DNA from: Haematococcus lacustris
Lineage: Eukaryota; Chlorophyta; Chlorophyceae; Chlamydomonadales; Haematococcaceae
Assembly: GCA_030144725.1 (NCBI GenBank)
Contig: JASKMD010000018.1
Span: 1,766,099-1,830,098 of the forward strand
Direction: 5' to 3'
Length of the DNA stretch: 64,000 nucleotides
Below, one piece after another: positions 35,421-46,466 of this stretch. A model generated the notes under the pieces. The model saw nothing but the letters and a program-made list of their open reading frames with translations, was not told the DNA's origin and did not search any database. The position numbers and the translations under genes were made by a program. Each line of letters opens with the position of its first letter. Within the stretch, counting starts at the first letter, position 1.

Positions 35421-35605
35421 GTTGGCCTTCCGGCTAATCAAAGTGGTGGGTAATAGATAGACATCGACATTTTTGCATGTACAAGGTCCATGCCATGGAC
35501 CCATGACCCATCAGCATGTCCGCGTACCGCGTCTGCCTCACATTGTGGTCTGAACGTACCTGGTGCATGTCTGTCATGTCCAGTACGGAGTCAGCATGGT
35601 CGAAG

Positions 35606-36704
35606 CAGTTACTGTTAGGGTGCGGTTCCTCCGCTTAATATTAACTTAATAGCTTAATTAAATTAAGGCCGGTCGTATTAAGTTCCTTAAGTGTATTAAG
35701 TGGCTTCTTTTTGACCCACACTGCTATGAGTGCAGCTGTGCGACCCCAGCGCACGGGTCGCAACCGTCATCGCCTCACATTGGCACTTTCAGCCGGCAGG
35801 CACGCGGGCAGGCAGCAACATATGCCAACAAGCCGTAGTGGCTCCGGAACAGCTGTATTACAGCAAAACGGCTATGACTGGGTCGCTGGGGCCCGGCCCC
35901 GCAGTGGACCGCGACCAAGTTGCACAAAGACGCGATTTGGTTGGTGTTGCATCTGCGTACCCAGCACAGGCCAATGGTGTGGTTCTTAAGCATAAACGAT
36001 GCGAGTTGAGCAAAGTTGCACAAATGGTAATACCGCGAGCAAACACTAAGCGATTGTGTGCTTGTGCGTGTAGTGAGCAATAGCTATCGCGTACCCAGTA
36101 AAGGGGTCGATGCACTTTTTAGGCGCCGCGGGCTCGCAGTGGGGTTACATCAAGCAAGGGGTAGAGCCACGAACGGTAGAGCGAGAGGGTTAGAAAAAGA
36201 GAGTTACCAGCGCTTAATATTAAGTGGTAGTAATTGAGTTTTACTCAGTTGTAATTGAGTTTAATAGACCTCGTTTTAAGAATCGTTAACTGCAGCGACC
36301 TGGTGTATTAACAAAAAGTGCTCCCAACGAACACGTAACAGCCGGCCAACACCATCGCAGGTGACAAGAAGCATCACATTGCGCGGCTTCGCCGCGCCAA
36401 TAGAGCTTCGCCTACGTAAAACTCAATTACACTAGATAATGGAGTCGCCAGGGCCGTTTTAGGTGGTTGAAAAAGGCTCGGTCTCGGCGCTGGAGCGTTA
36501 CAGCTCTCGACCTCAGCCAGCAGCCGCGTCGCTACGCTCCGCGGCTGCTGGCTTCGGTCTCGAGCTGTTACGCTCCAGCGCCTCGACCTCGCCTCTTACA
36601 ACCACCTAAAACGACCCGCGACACCATTATCTACCACGTAAGCGACCTAATACTTAATATGACGCTTAATTAAACTTAATCAAGAAACCGCTCCCTAGTT
36701 ACTG
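35606..36704. mobile_element. Non-autonomous DNA transposon with CAGT-type inverted ends
   Basis: The left end reads CAGTTACTGTTAGGGTGCGG and the complement of the right end CAGTAACTAGGGAGCGGTTT. Both are followed by AT-rich text with CTTAATATTAA/TTAATTAA, unlike the GC-rich surroundings. The 1.1-kb interior has no transposase and contains the long hairpin at 36433-36633. No clear target duplication was found, so the exact ends are tentative. Confidence 0.6.
36433..36633. repeat. 200-bp imperfect palindrome (hairpin)
   Basis: Two arms of about 95 bases pair across a loop of roughly 11 bases (TCGCTACGCTC). Paired blocks include TAGATAATGG, GTTTTAGGTGGTTG, GCGCTGGAGCGT and CCAGCAGCCGCG. The arms are about 80 percent complementary by eye. 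Confidence 0.85.
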
Positions 36705-36964
36705 TACCTCTGGAGCAGCCAAACAAATCCTGTTCAACATGGAACAACATGCTTGACTGTGGGTATTTACACTCAGCTACTCCAATCAAGTTGAAGCAAC
36801 CTCGGTCGCACCCTTAATGACTACAACCCCAACACCGATGGCACTCTTTCCTGCGGCTAATCCCCCTTGACCACTGGGCACCTCATGTAAACTACTAGGG
36901 CCTATGCATTGTTGCGGTCCAGGCCATCAATGCCCCGCCGGTACTCTGCAGCCCGGTGCAGCCC

Positions 36965-37495
36965 CTGCCTCAGGGTCAGGGTCAGGGTCAGGGTCAGGGT
37001 CAGGGTCAGGGTCAGGGTCAGGGTCAGGGTCAGGGTCAGGGTCAGGGTCGAGGTCAGGGTCAGGGTCAGGGTCAGGGTCAGGGTCAGGGTCAGGGTCAGG
37101 GTCAGGGTCAGGGTCAGGGTCAGGGTCAGGGTCAGGGTCAGGGTCAGGGTCAGGGTCAGGGTCAGGGTCAGGGTCAGGGTCAGGGTCAGGGTCAGGGTCA
37201 GGGTCAGGGTCAGGGTCAGGGTCAGGGTCAGGGTCAGGGTCAGGGTCAGGGTCAGGGGTCAGGGTCAGGGTCAGGGTCAGGGTCAGGGTCAGGGTCAGGG
37301 TCAGGGTCAGGGTCAGGGTCAGGGTCAGGGTCAGGGTCAGGGTCAGGGTCAGGGTCAGGGTCAGGGTCAGGGTCAGGGTCAGGGTCAGGGTCAGGGTCAG
37401 GGTCAGGGTCAGGGTCAGGGTCAGGGTCAGGGTCAGGGTCAGGGTCAGGGTCAGGGTCAGGGTCAGGGTCAGGGTCAGGGTCAGGGTCGGGTCAT
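36965..37495 (+). repeat. (GGGTCA)n hexamer array
   Basis: About 88 copies of GGGTCA with one GGGTCG variant near 37047 and one phase slip (extra G) at about 37255. It fills an intron-like stretch whose donor at 37497 is directly joined to the array. Confidence 0.95.
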
Positions 37496-37497
37496 AC

Positions 37498-38571
37498 CTT
37501 CTTGCAGAAACGCTCAATGACGCGCTCCTGGGCATGGTGCAGCCCCAAGCGCTGCCGGCGCCAGCGTGGCCTGAGGTACTCCTCCCACAGCGCGCCCCAG
37601 GTGGACTTGAGGGCCAGGATGTGGGCCTGGAGGCTGTCCAGGGTGGTGCCAGCTGGGGTGGCAGCTGCCAGCTGCTGCAGCTGTGGCTGGATGGCAGTTG
37701 ACCAGCGGGCTGTGTCCAGCTTGGCTTTGGTAAGCCCACTGTCATGCTTCAGCTGCCCCTTTGTCAGCTCCCACTCCCACTGCCTCAGCACCTGACCTGT
37801 GACTAGGTCCCGCATTGCATGCGCTGCCTTGATGGCCTGTGTGACGCATGGGTCCACCCCAACTGCTATGTGGGTGGCTGCGCTGAAGTCACTGGTGGCT
37901 GTGAGCTCGCGCCCTATGCAAGGCGGCTCCACTGCCTCCTTGACTATCTGGTTGCGCACGAAGTGCACACTGACGCTGACCCCATCAGCCTCTACCCTGC
38001 GCGCAAAGTCCCACCCGCTGTTTTGCAGCTGGCTGTACTGGATGAACTGCGTACCTCTGGAGCAGACCTGGGCTGGACCTGCTGCTGGGAAGTCTTGGGT
38101 GGGCTGGGCTGGACTGGGCTGGCCTAGGAAAGAGGAAAGCAACAAGGAGAGGCACAGGACGGCTGTTAGGCAGCACGGTCATGGTCATGCGCTTGTTAAT
38201 CTCAGCCACAATGGCGTCGACTTGAGCTGGGCTGAGATCAGGCAGGGCTGCCTTCACAAGGCCACGCAGGCCAGCCTTGATGACCTGGCGACGCTCTCCA
38301 ATCACTACCTTGGCAGCCTGCCCCTGCCCCTGCCCCTGCCCCTGCCCCTGCCCCTGCCCCTGGACTTGCTGCCCACTGCCACTGGCACCTGCAGACACGG
38401 GAAAGCATAGCACACGCACGGCAGGACTTGATGCACGGAGTCGCAATGTCGCGTGGGGCACACTGCGCCGCGTCGTCAGTTAGCTTCGGGGCCTTTCCTC
38501 AAGCTCTGCGGCTTACCGGCTGCGGAGGGTGCGGGGGAGACGGGGCGCTTGCAGTTCTTTTTCGGGGACAT
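37498..38571 (-). pseudogene. TnpB/Fanzor-like RuvC-nuclease relic (N-terminal half)
   Basis: ATG at 38569-38571. Exon 38517-38571 (MSPKKNCKRPVSPAPSAA) joins in phase to an exon ending at 38388, which holds a short GQ repeat and VDAIVAEINKRMT. A frame change at 38105-38150 (a 37-base intron or a frameshift) leads to RGTQFIQYSQLQNSGWDFAR, HIAVGVDPCVTQAIKAAHAM, LRQWEWELTKGQLKHDSGL and RQRLGLHHAQERVIERFCKK, ending at a donor next to the GGGTCA array. GVDPxVTxA resembles the RuvC-I site of IS605/IS607 TnpB and eukaryotic Fanzor proteins, with Asp as catalytic residue. The usual Gly after Pro is Cys here. I find no second or third RuvC motif or zinc finger downstream, so it is probably truncated. 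Family call partly from memory of similar algal proteins. Confidence 0.5.
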
Positions 38572-38689
38572 CACAAGGACTGAGCAACACCATCGGAGCG
38601 GAGTGGCCGTGCTGGGGGGTGCATCAGGTCGCCGTCCAACCGGAGGGCGGAAGTGTCCATAATTAGTATCCATAAATATCCATAATTAT

Positions 38690-38905
38690 CATCATCATCA
38701 AGTATCCATAACTATTACATAATCTACAAGCCAACTATAAACAACACAATCACAGTCCTCCTCACTGGGCTGGAGGACACCTGTGCACCTGTACGCCACG
38801 ACTTTCCAGGACAGTAATGAGAACTCGCATGACTTCATGTTGAGCCCATGTGCACCTTTGTTTGAGTGTTTGAACCCAAGTTGACCCAAGTTGAGTGTTT
38901 GAGTG
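38690..38905 (+). mobile_element. LINE-related fragment
   Basis: Starts with an ATC microsatellite, then at 38815 reads GTAATGAGAACTCGCATGAC, TTCATGTTGAGCCCATGTGC and ACCTTTGTTTGAG, as in the other LINE 3' copies, before GTGTTTGAACCCAAG repeats. Confidence 0.6.
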
Positions 38906-39512
38906 TTTGAACCCAAGTAACGGCTGCAGTTGCTTCTGCATTTCTGAAAAGACATGACATCCTGTCATCCATTCCCCTCCCTCTCCATGTCCCTGCCTCC
39001 CTCTTATACCCTCTCTCTTTTCCAACACCTCTCAGCCCCTCTCTACTCCGCCCCGCCTGTCCGCAGTACCCAAAAGCCTTACAATACGGCCCTACAATGT
39101 TTCAAAGGCAAGAATCAGTACGTTTTGTAGGCAAAGGGAACAAATCACAGACATCACACCATGAAACGTGAGCGCGCATGCAACCCGGGTTGCCATCATT
39201 CTCGTCCCATTCCGGAGCACACTGCAGCGTCAAAAAGCGACCGCTCGACACCTCATGCTGTACGGCTGCCTGCCTCCCCATGCACCAGGAGGGATCTCAA
39301 CATCCATGACCACAGTGACCCAGTGCTAAGGTTACTAAGGTTAGAACTGGCACAACCCGGAAATTTGCGTCTCCTTGCGCCTCCTTGAGCCGGTGGTGCC
39401 CTGACAAAAGCTCAGAAAGAGATGGGCCAACCACCCCTCCCAGGCGTCAGTGTTCCCAGACTCGACATTTCCAGGGCTAGCGGCACTCAGTCACTATGTA
39501 CTCGGTGTGATG
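38906..39512. other. Intergenic, no gene recognised
   Basis: Between the LINE fragment and the SpoVS-like stop codon I see only short ORFs without recognisable content. TTACA (TGTAA on the minus strand) at about 39079 could end the SpoVS-like transcript. Confidence 0.5.
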
Positions 39513-41711
39513 CTAGATGCGCTCTGGCAGGATGTTAAACCTGATGGCGTTCATCTCGCCTGACTGCCGGTTCACCTTGACGAACTCAGGTGTGACCTGC
39601 ATGCAACAGCCGCAGCCACATGATCGTCATACGCATACCTCCTCCTTCATGAGTCAGCGGTGCACCAAGGCGACTGGAGCTTTGACACAACCACAGCAAC
39701 ATGGGTGGGAGGTGATGCGGGAGGCAGCACTGAAGGAGGGGGTTTAACCTGCAATGCCTCATGCTTGACCATGGTAAGGTGTGGAGGTGCTATGAATCCA
39801 TACTATGTGCACACTTAACAGGCTGACACAACCCCATGCGATTTATTTCAAAGCTGATCAGCAGCATTGCGCAAAGGTGCAAGCCCACAGCCAGGCAATC
39901 AGTGAGAGGTGACATAAGCACAGCGTAGCACTCACCTCAACCTGTACCCACTGCCTAAGTAGCATGGACTGCATGACCCACAGATGCGTGGGCATCGCTC
40001 CCCACCATCATTCTCCTTCCCCCTCAAGGTGCCAGCCCTGGACCACGTCTACCCTACCCCATTGCCAGCACTATGGCCTGCCTGCCTGCCCTCACCTTGA
40101 TGTCTGTGCTGTCCTTTTCCAGGAACAAGCGGGCGTTGCCAATGGCCAGCACCGCGTTGGTCACGGCCTCAGGCCCCAAGGCAATCACGTGCGTCCTCTT
40201 CAGCTCCCGCACCTGCGGCAGAGAGCCTGGGGTGTAAGATGCAGGGAAGGGGTGCAAGGTTAGATGTGGTCGCTCAGCCCAGGGTCATAGTTGTTGGTTG
40301 GGGTGTGGAGTTGTAGGGTCAAGTTGCCGAGTAAGATCGCAGTGATGAAGGGATGGTGTCAAAGAGAGGGGCAGCAGGGTTGGTTGTAAGTAGCATTCCA
40401 TCAGCAAAACATCATATAAGGATTGGGTGGTTGGCTGTCGCAGTGGTGGGGTCGCCCGGGGGGCTGGGGACAGAGTTACCTTACGCCAGTGACCTGCCCC
40501 TTGACCCAGCCTGCCCAGTAGGGTAGTGGTGAGGTGGTTGCAGTCAAAAGCGGCAAGCAGGAGAGGTGGGAGCCACGGCCTGCCTTGGCCTGACAGGGGT
40601 AGGTCCAAGGGTAGATTACAGGCTGCCTGCCAGAGCCTAAGTGAGCTTCAGACTGGGCAAGCTGTGGAAGTGGTGCCGGAGGGTGCTGAAGTGTGGGGCT
40701 AGCTGGAGGGTGTGTGTACTGCTTGCCTTGCCAGCAATGGCGCCAGCCAGAGATACAATCTTCTGGTTCTTGGTTGCAGTCAGCTCCACCTCCTCACCCA
40801 CATCAATCCTGCAAGTGCGATGGTTCAACAGGCAGGTGTCAGCGAGTGGTGGCAGAGTTGCAAGGTGGTGGCATTGTAGGCACCATGAATGGAGTAGGGG
40901 TCTGACTGAGGGAAATTGGGGTGGCTGTGCACTAAGAGGATTGCAGTGCTGAGGCTGCTCCTCACGCCCCATAAAAAGTGCAGCAGCAGCCAGTACTATG
41001 GCGAGCTGCATATTGCTCTTTGCAACATAAAAATTCAACCATCTATGGTCCAGGCAGCAGTAGGCACCTGTTGGCAATGCGCTGGTGCGCGAGGTAGAAG
41101 GCAATCAGAGGCTTGGTCCGGTTCTCATGTCGAAAGGCTGGCTGGAACGTCAAGTCGACAGTAGCCTTCAAGTCTGATGCGGCAGCTGCTATGCCTTTGA
41201 TGGCTTGGTTAATACTCTGGTGCCCAATGGTCAGCAGGGCAGGGACCTCCAGCTGCAGTGCTACGGCCTGGCCAATGGTGTTGGCCAGCTCCCTGACCTC
41301 CGTGGTAGCGCTGACTTTCACGGAGTTGGCAGGGGTCTCGTACATTTGGTGCTCCAACTCTTCCTCCATGGGCTGAACAACCAGATGTACACCATAAGGG
41401 AGCAAGGTATATTTTACTGATTCCCGTCATATGGGTGCTAATAGACAAACAGACAAGCAAAGCTGATTGATACTAAGTTCGACGTGGCTGCTCGGCACGA
41501 CATGAATGCTCTGCAGGAAACCTAACGACCTGACAGCCTCGACTTCTGCTTGATGTTCCTCCACCAAGGCACTGAAACAATACGAGGCCGCGACCCCAAC
41601 AATCTTTAAAGTCCTCCGAAAGCGCACCTGACGCGGCTGCCTATCGTAGGGGCCAGATCTGCCTGGCGGGCTGGACACATTCCGAGCAGCTTTGCCGTAC
41701 TCAGAAGTCAT
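39513..41711 (-). CDS. SpoVS/Alba-like protein with two domains
   Basis: Five exons in phase: 41628-41711, 41068-41372, 40727-40808, 40096-40212 and 39513-39596 (TAG), for 223 residues. The first domain (about residues 44-130) reads NSVKVSATTEVRELANTIGQ, then VPALLTIGHQSINQAIKGIA, then DLTFQPAF and KPLIAFYLA. The second (about 131-220) reads EEVELTATKNQKIVSLAGAI, then THVIALGPEAVTNAVLAIGN, then EFVKVNRQSGEMNAIRF. Both follow the pattern of bacterial stage V sporulation protein S, an Alba-like nucleic-acid-binding fold: a KVS start, a central IG...N/QA(I/V)K helix and a final strand. Algal and plant two-domain forms are of unknown function, probably RNA or DNA binding. The 40727 donor is GC (AAG then GCAAGC), needed to keep frame. 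The gene is divergent from VTE4. Confidence 0.8.
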
Positions 41712-42230
41712 GGGAATTGTTGCAGGCTGCTGCGGGAACGCGTATGCTCCATAGGACCCTGCGCAGATAGGCCAAACTCATGGGTTTCGCCGTCTCTACA
41801 CCAGGCTGAGCTGTCACGAGTGCTCTTGCCTGACATCACAGTATGCAACGCCCTGGTGTGCGCGACGGTGGCAGCGAAAGATAACTTTAGCTGTCCAAAA
41901 CAAATCGGTTTCCATGGAAAGGGTTCGACGCATGCTAAATAGTATTCTCAGCTTGCACGTGCGCAGCGGCGGACTATCGGTCACATCATCGGTGTAGATG
42001 AACCCAAGCGATAGCAACCTGGGACAGACGCACCAAAATAACAGATGCTACAATTCCGCTCAACATACCTGTGGGTGCAGCATGTCTCCCCATCACAACA
42101 AGCATCCTGCACAGAACCCTTGGGTTAAGACGTCATGGTAGCTCTCCATGCGCGGTTTCCTTCCGGTTTCCGGTGAACCTGGCTCGCAACCAGCGCGCTG
42201 TTCCCCATTCGGTGATCCCGCGCCATCACA
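41712..42230. promoter_or_regulatory. Shared 519-bp 5' region of SpoVS-like and VTE4 genes
   Basis: The two genes start at 41711 (-) and 42231 (+) and run apart, so their promoters lie in this interval. No distinctive element was recognised. Confidence 0.45.
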
Positions 42231-42727
42231 ATGCTTGCATCACAAAGAAGCACACAGCTGGCGCCAGCCCGCCCAGCGCTGGCGACTCGCACCTTGACTT
42301 CTAGCCAGTGCACTCGTCAGTCGCGCAAATGTCGTTCAGTACGTGCGCAAGCGGCAAGAGCTACGCTGATGGACACGCTAGTGCGACCGTTCACCTCGCT
42401 TGGCCAGGTGCGCTGAGTTGCGCTTGGCCACGCACACCCGCACGCTTCAAACAGCGGGCCACACTCAATGAGACAAGGCTTTCGTACTGAGCGTTTGCTG
42501 AGTTCGACCGCGCCTGAGTCTGATCTGGTGCAGAGTTAGTTGCCTGGTCTAAGGCTAATCCACTATGTCAGGGTTGGCTGCATCAGGAGATGGATCTGGG
42601 TGGCCTGGGCCTGCCTGCAGGTTGCCAACTTAAAGGAGGGCATCGCCAGCTTCTATGACCAGTCCAGTGGGCTGTGGGAGGACATGTGGGGGGAGCACAT
42701 GCACCACGGTGGGTGTGCGGCGCATGC

Positions 42728-42760
<33 letters not shown>

Positions 42761-45700
42761 TGCTGCCACTGCGCCATGGGTGCCCACATTGGGCGAGGTG
42801 GCCAGTGGTCACTGCTACTACCAGGACCGCCAGCAGCGTATTCATAGCCACTGACGGCATCACCACCACCATCTAAACGTTCAACTCGTCATTGCTGCAA
42901 CACACAGGCACACATGCTCACAGCCTGGCAGCCTCTTAGCCTGTCACACAGCCCTGCAGACTGCGTAGAAGGTTTGCACATGCAGTGTAGGTGCCGCCAT
43001 CAACGCCATCATCATCATCATCATCAATAGCATGACATGGCTTTTGCCAAAACAGCGTAGGAGACTCAGCGCCACCAGCAGCAGCAACATGATGTTAAGC
43101 CCAGCAAATGCAGCTGCAGTCTGTGCCAGACGCCTGATGATAACAAATTAGGGCTGTCCACACCCTTAGCCCCAAAACAAGCAACCTAACACCTCTGCCA
43201 CACAATAGGTGGATGTGTTACGCTTGCGGGTAACTGGCCAAGCAATAAGTGTAGGTGTGTTTGAGTGCAACCCAATGTTTGTAGCTGGTGTGATAGGTGT
43301 GATTTATGTGACTTGAATGATGTGCATGGAGTTGCGCAATTGCGCATGCAGGCTACTACCCCCAAGGCACTGCACCCAAGAGCCACCAGCAGGCCCAGGT
43401 GGACATGATTGACGAGGTGCTCAAGTGGGCAGGTGGGGAGGCCGTGGCCCAGTTGCCTGTTTCATATCCTGATCCATATCCTGGTCGACCATGGATGGCT
43501 GGTGTGGGCAGGTGGTGCGTGGATACAGGGAGCGGCAGGTTGTAGAAGAAGTGATGTGGGAAGGTGGTGGAGGACGGTGCTGGGGCATAGGTGGGGGATG
43601 AGGCTGTCGAGATTTAAACCTGGCTGGTAGGGTTTCTTGTGAGGTTCTCTGTCAGTGGCAGGCAGGTTCCTGGTCCATGGTCAACCACTGCCCACCACTG
43701 CCTGGCTAGGATGTCTTGCGTGTCAACCCCGCCCTGTCGTGCGCTTAGTGGCTCAATTGGTCTTATTAGGTGACTCCTGCATCTGCTCGTCCTTACTCAC
43801 TAGGGTGGTTAGGATTAGGATTAGGGTTAGGGTTAGGGTAAACCTAACCCTTACCCTAACCCTAACCCTAACCCTAGGATGGCAGGCAGGGTTCCTCGTC
43901 AATCGTCTTGATTCCATCCTGGTCTAGGCACCACCCCCTTTCACATAGACCCACATCTTCCTGTTTGTCATCAGCAGCAACCCTCCTTCCCAGCTCTGCT
44001 GCCAGGTGTGACCCGCGCAGCTGGCAGGTGTGACCGCCAGCCTGACCTGGCCACCACCGCTGCAGGTGTGACCGGCGTGACCTCCATGGTGGACGTGGGG
44101 TGTGGCATTGGGGGCAGCAGCCGCCACATCGTGCGCAAGTTCCCAGGCGCCAGCGCCAAGGGCATCACGCTGTCACCGGTGCAAGCGAAGCGAGCCAACG
44201 AAATCACTGCAGGGGCAGGCATGGGGGCCAATGCTAGCTTCCAGGTGAGGCCGAGGAGTAGTGGGTCAGGGTCAGGGTGAGGGTGTGGGCAGTTGTTGGA
44301 GACGAAGTGGGGTGGGGTCTGGCTCCTACTCCTGCCCTACGCTGTGCCCTTCCCCTGTCTACCTGACCCTGACCCCTGACCCCTGACCCCTGACCCACCC
44401 TGGCCCTTGACCCCTGACCCCTGACCCACCCTGTCTACCAGCCTTTCCCTTGCCCTTTGTGCTGCGCAGGTGGCGGACGCACTGGCCCAGCCCTTCCCTG
44501 ACAGCAGCTTCGACCTGGTGTGGTCATTGGAGAGTGGGGAGCACATGCCAGACAAGAAGTGAGTGATGTGACCTGGGTGGGGTTGGGGTAGAAGAATGAG
44601 GTTTAAAAAATGTGGTGCAAATCAAATCATTCTTGGGTGACCTTCAGTGTATTGGCCACGCACAGGCACACCAAGAAGTAGGGAAGTCATAGCTATGTCA
44701 CACCATCACTCATTGTCTGCACTTTCTTTACTGATCAATCTCATGGGTGGTCACTCGTCCACTGCTCCACACACCTGTGTTGTACATCGTTCACAACCCC
44801 TTGTGCAGCACTGGTTCTGCCATGCTGTGAGCTGAGTGGCTGCATGCAGGAAGTTTGTGGGCGAGCTGGCCAGGGTAGCTGCCCCTGGAGGCCGCATCAT
44901 CATCGTGACCTGGTGCCACAGAGTCCTGGGTAAAGAGCTCCCCTGCCACGACTTTCCCCTGCCCCTGTTTTCCCCTGTCCCTGCCCCTCCGCTCCCCTGC
45001 CCCTCCGCTCCCCTGCCCCTCCCCTGTCCCTCCTCTCCCCACCCCTGACCCTCCTCACCTCTCCTCTGCCCAACCCACCCCATCTGACTGTTGCCTGAGC
45101 TAAACCCGCTGCCTGCCCTGCACCCCTCAGCCTTCCGGCTGCACCTCTGTTGAGTCAGCGCTCGCTCATGCCCTGTCGCTTGCCCACAAGCCTGTGCTCC
45201 CTCTGCCACCGCACCCCCCAGCCACCCCTCACTCCCCCTCACTCTCTTGCTCACCCCACCCTTCTGACTGCTGTCCCACCCTCACCCTCACCTTCACCCT
45301 CACCCTGCTGCCTCATAGGCCCCGGGGAGGCGCAGCTGACGCCCTCAGAGCAATCCCTGCTGGACCGCATCTGTGAGGCCTACTACCTCCCTGCCTGGTG
45401 CAGCATCCAGGACTATGCCCGACTCATGGGTGAGACCTGGACCTGCACACCCTGAGACCTGACCCTGACCCTGACCTGACCCTGACCCTGACCCTGACCC
45501 TGACCCTGACCCTGACCCTGACCCTGACCCTGACCCTGACCCTGACCCTGACCCTGACCCTGACCCTGACCCTGTGACCTGACCCTGACCCTGTGACCTG
45601 ACCCTGACCCTGTGACCTGAGACCTGACCCTGACCCTGACCCTGACCCTGACCCTGAGACCTGACCCTGACCCTGACCCTGACCCTGACCCTGACCCTGA

Positions 45701-46466
45701 CCCTGAGACCTGACCCTGACCCTGACCCTGACCCTGACCCTGACCCTGACCCTGACCCTGAGACCTGACCCTGACCCTGACCCTGTGACCTGACCCTGAC
45801 CCTGTGACCTGACCCTGAGACCTGACAATGAGTCTTGGGATCAGGCCTTTGGGCAGGGGGCGTCTTCTGGGGCTGCTGCTGTTGCTACCACCGCCCGCAC
45901 CACTGCCCACCTTCCACCCCGCCCCACCCAGTCCCTGACTGTACCCCACCCCTACCTCTCTATCGCACCAGCCCCCTCCTCCCCACCCCCTGCTTACCCC
46001 CACACCCTTGTCACTGCTGCCTGCTCAGAGGCCGAAGGCCTACAGGACATTCGCACCGAAGACTGGAGTGAGGAGGTCACTCCTTTTTGGCGGGCAGTCA
46101 TTCAAATGGCGCTCAGTGGGGCTGGCCTAAGTGGGCTGCTGAAGGCTGGCTGGAGCACCATTAAGGTCAGAGCAGGGCCGGTGGCAGTGGTTGGGGTGGG
46201 GCAATGGGTGGGGTAGGGGAGGTGGCAATGGGTAGGGTAGGGGTGGGGCAATGGGTAGGGTCAGTGAAGGTGCAGGGGTGAGGCCCTGGCCCACATCTCT
46301 GGGTTTGGGATGGGCTGTGTGTGGGATCCCTATGAGTGGCAGAGATGGAGAAGGCGATGGCTGGTGTTCTGTGTGGCTGCAGGGTGCCCTGGTGATGCCG
46401 CTCATGGCCCAGGGCTTCCAGATGGGCCTGATCAAGTTCAACCTCATCACAGCCCGCAAGCCCTGA
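42231..46466 (+). CDS. VTE4: Gamma-tocopherol methyltransferase (chloroplast)
   Basis: Nine exons in phase: 42231-42407, 42621-42708, 43352-43432, 44066-44244, 44470-44558, 44850-44929, 45319-45429, 46029-46165 and 46383-46466 (TGA), giving 341 residues, close to plant VTE4. It transfers a methyl group from S-adenosylmethionine to gamma- or delta-tocopherol, the last step to alpha- or beta-tocopherol, in the chloroplast. Residues 1-45 form a Ser/Thr/Arg/Gln-rich transit peptide (MLASQRSTQLAPARPALATR). The family signature is clear: LKEGIASFYDQSSGLWEDMW, GEHMHHGYY, SAM motif I VDVGCGIGGSSRH (about residues 124-136), ITLSPVQAKRAN, DLVWSLESGEHMPDKKK, RVAAPGGRIIIVTWCHR, CEAYYLPAWCS and the C-terminal MGLIKFNLITARKP. 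Introns hold a head-to-head TTAGGG/CCCTAA motif (43805-43876) and a CCTGAC array that starts about 28 bases after the exon-7 donor. Confidence 0.95.
43805..43876. repeat. Head-to-head TTAGGG/CCCTAA motif
   Basis: TTAGGATTAGGGTTAGGG units are followed, after GTAAACC, by about five CCCTAA units in the opposite orientation. It lies in VTE4 intron 3. Confidence 0.9.
45458..45830 (+). repeat. (CCTGAC)n array with interruptions
   Basis: About 55 CCTGAC hexamers, broken by CCTGTGAC and CTGAGACCTGAC units that divide it into blocks. It fills VTE4 intron 7. Confidence 0.93.

Noticed and set aside
36904..37795. Long Gly-Ser, Val-Arg, Asp-Pro and Leu-Thr dipeptide ORFs
   Set aside because: They are frame readings of the GGGTCA array; the true exon of the TnpB-like relic stops at the donor at 37497.
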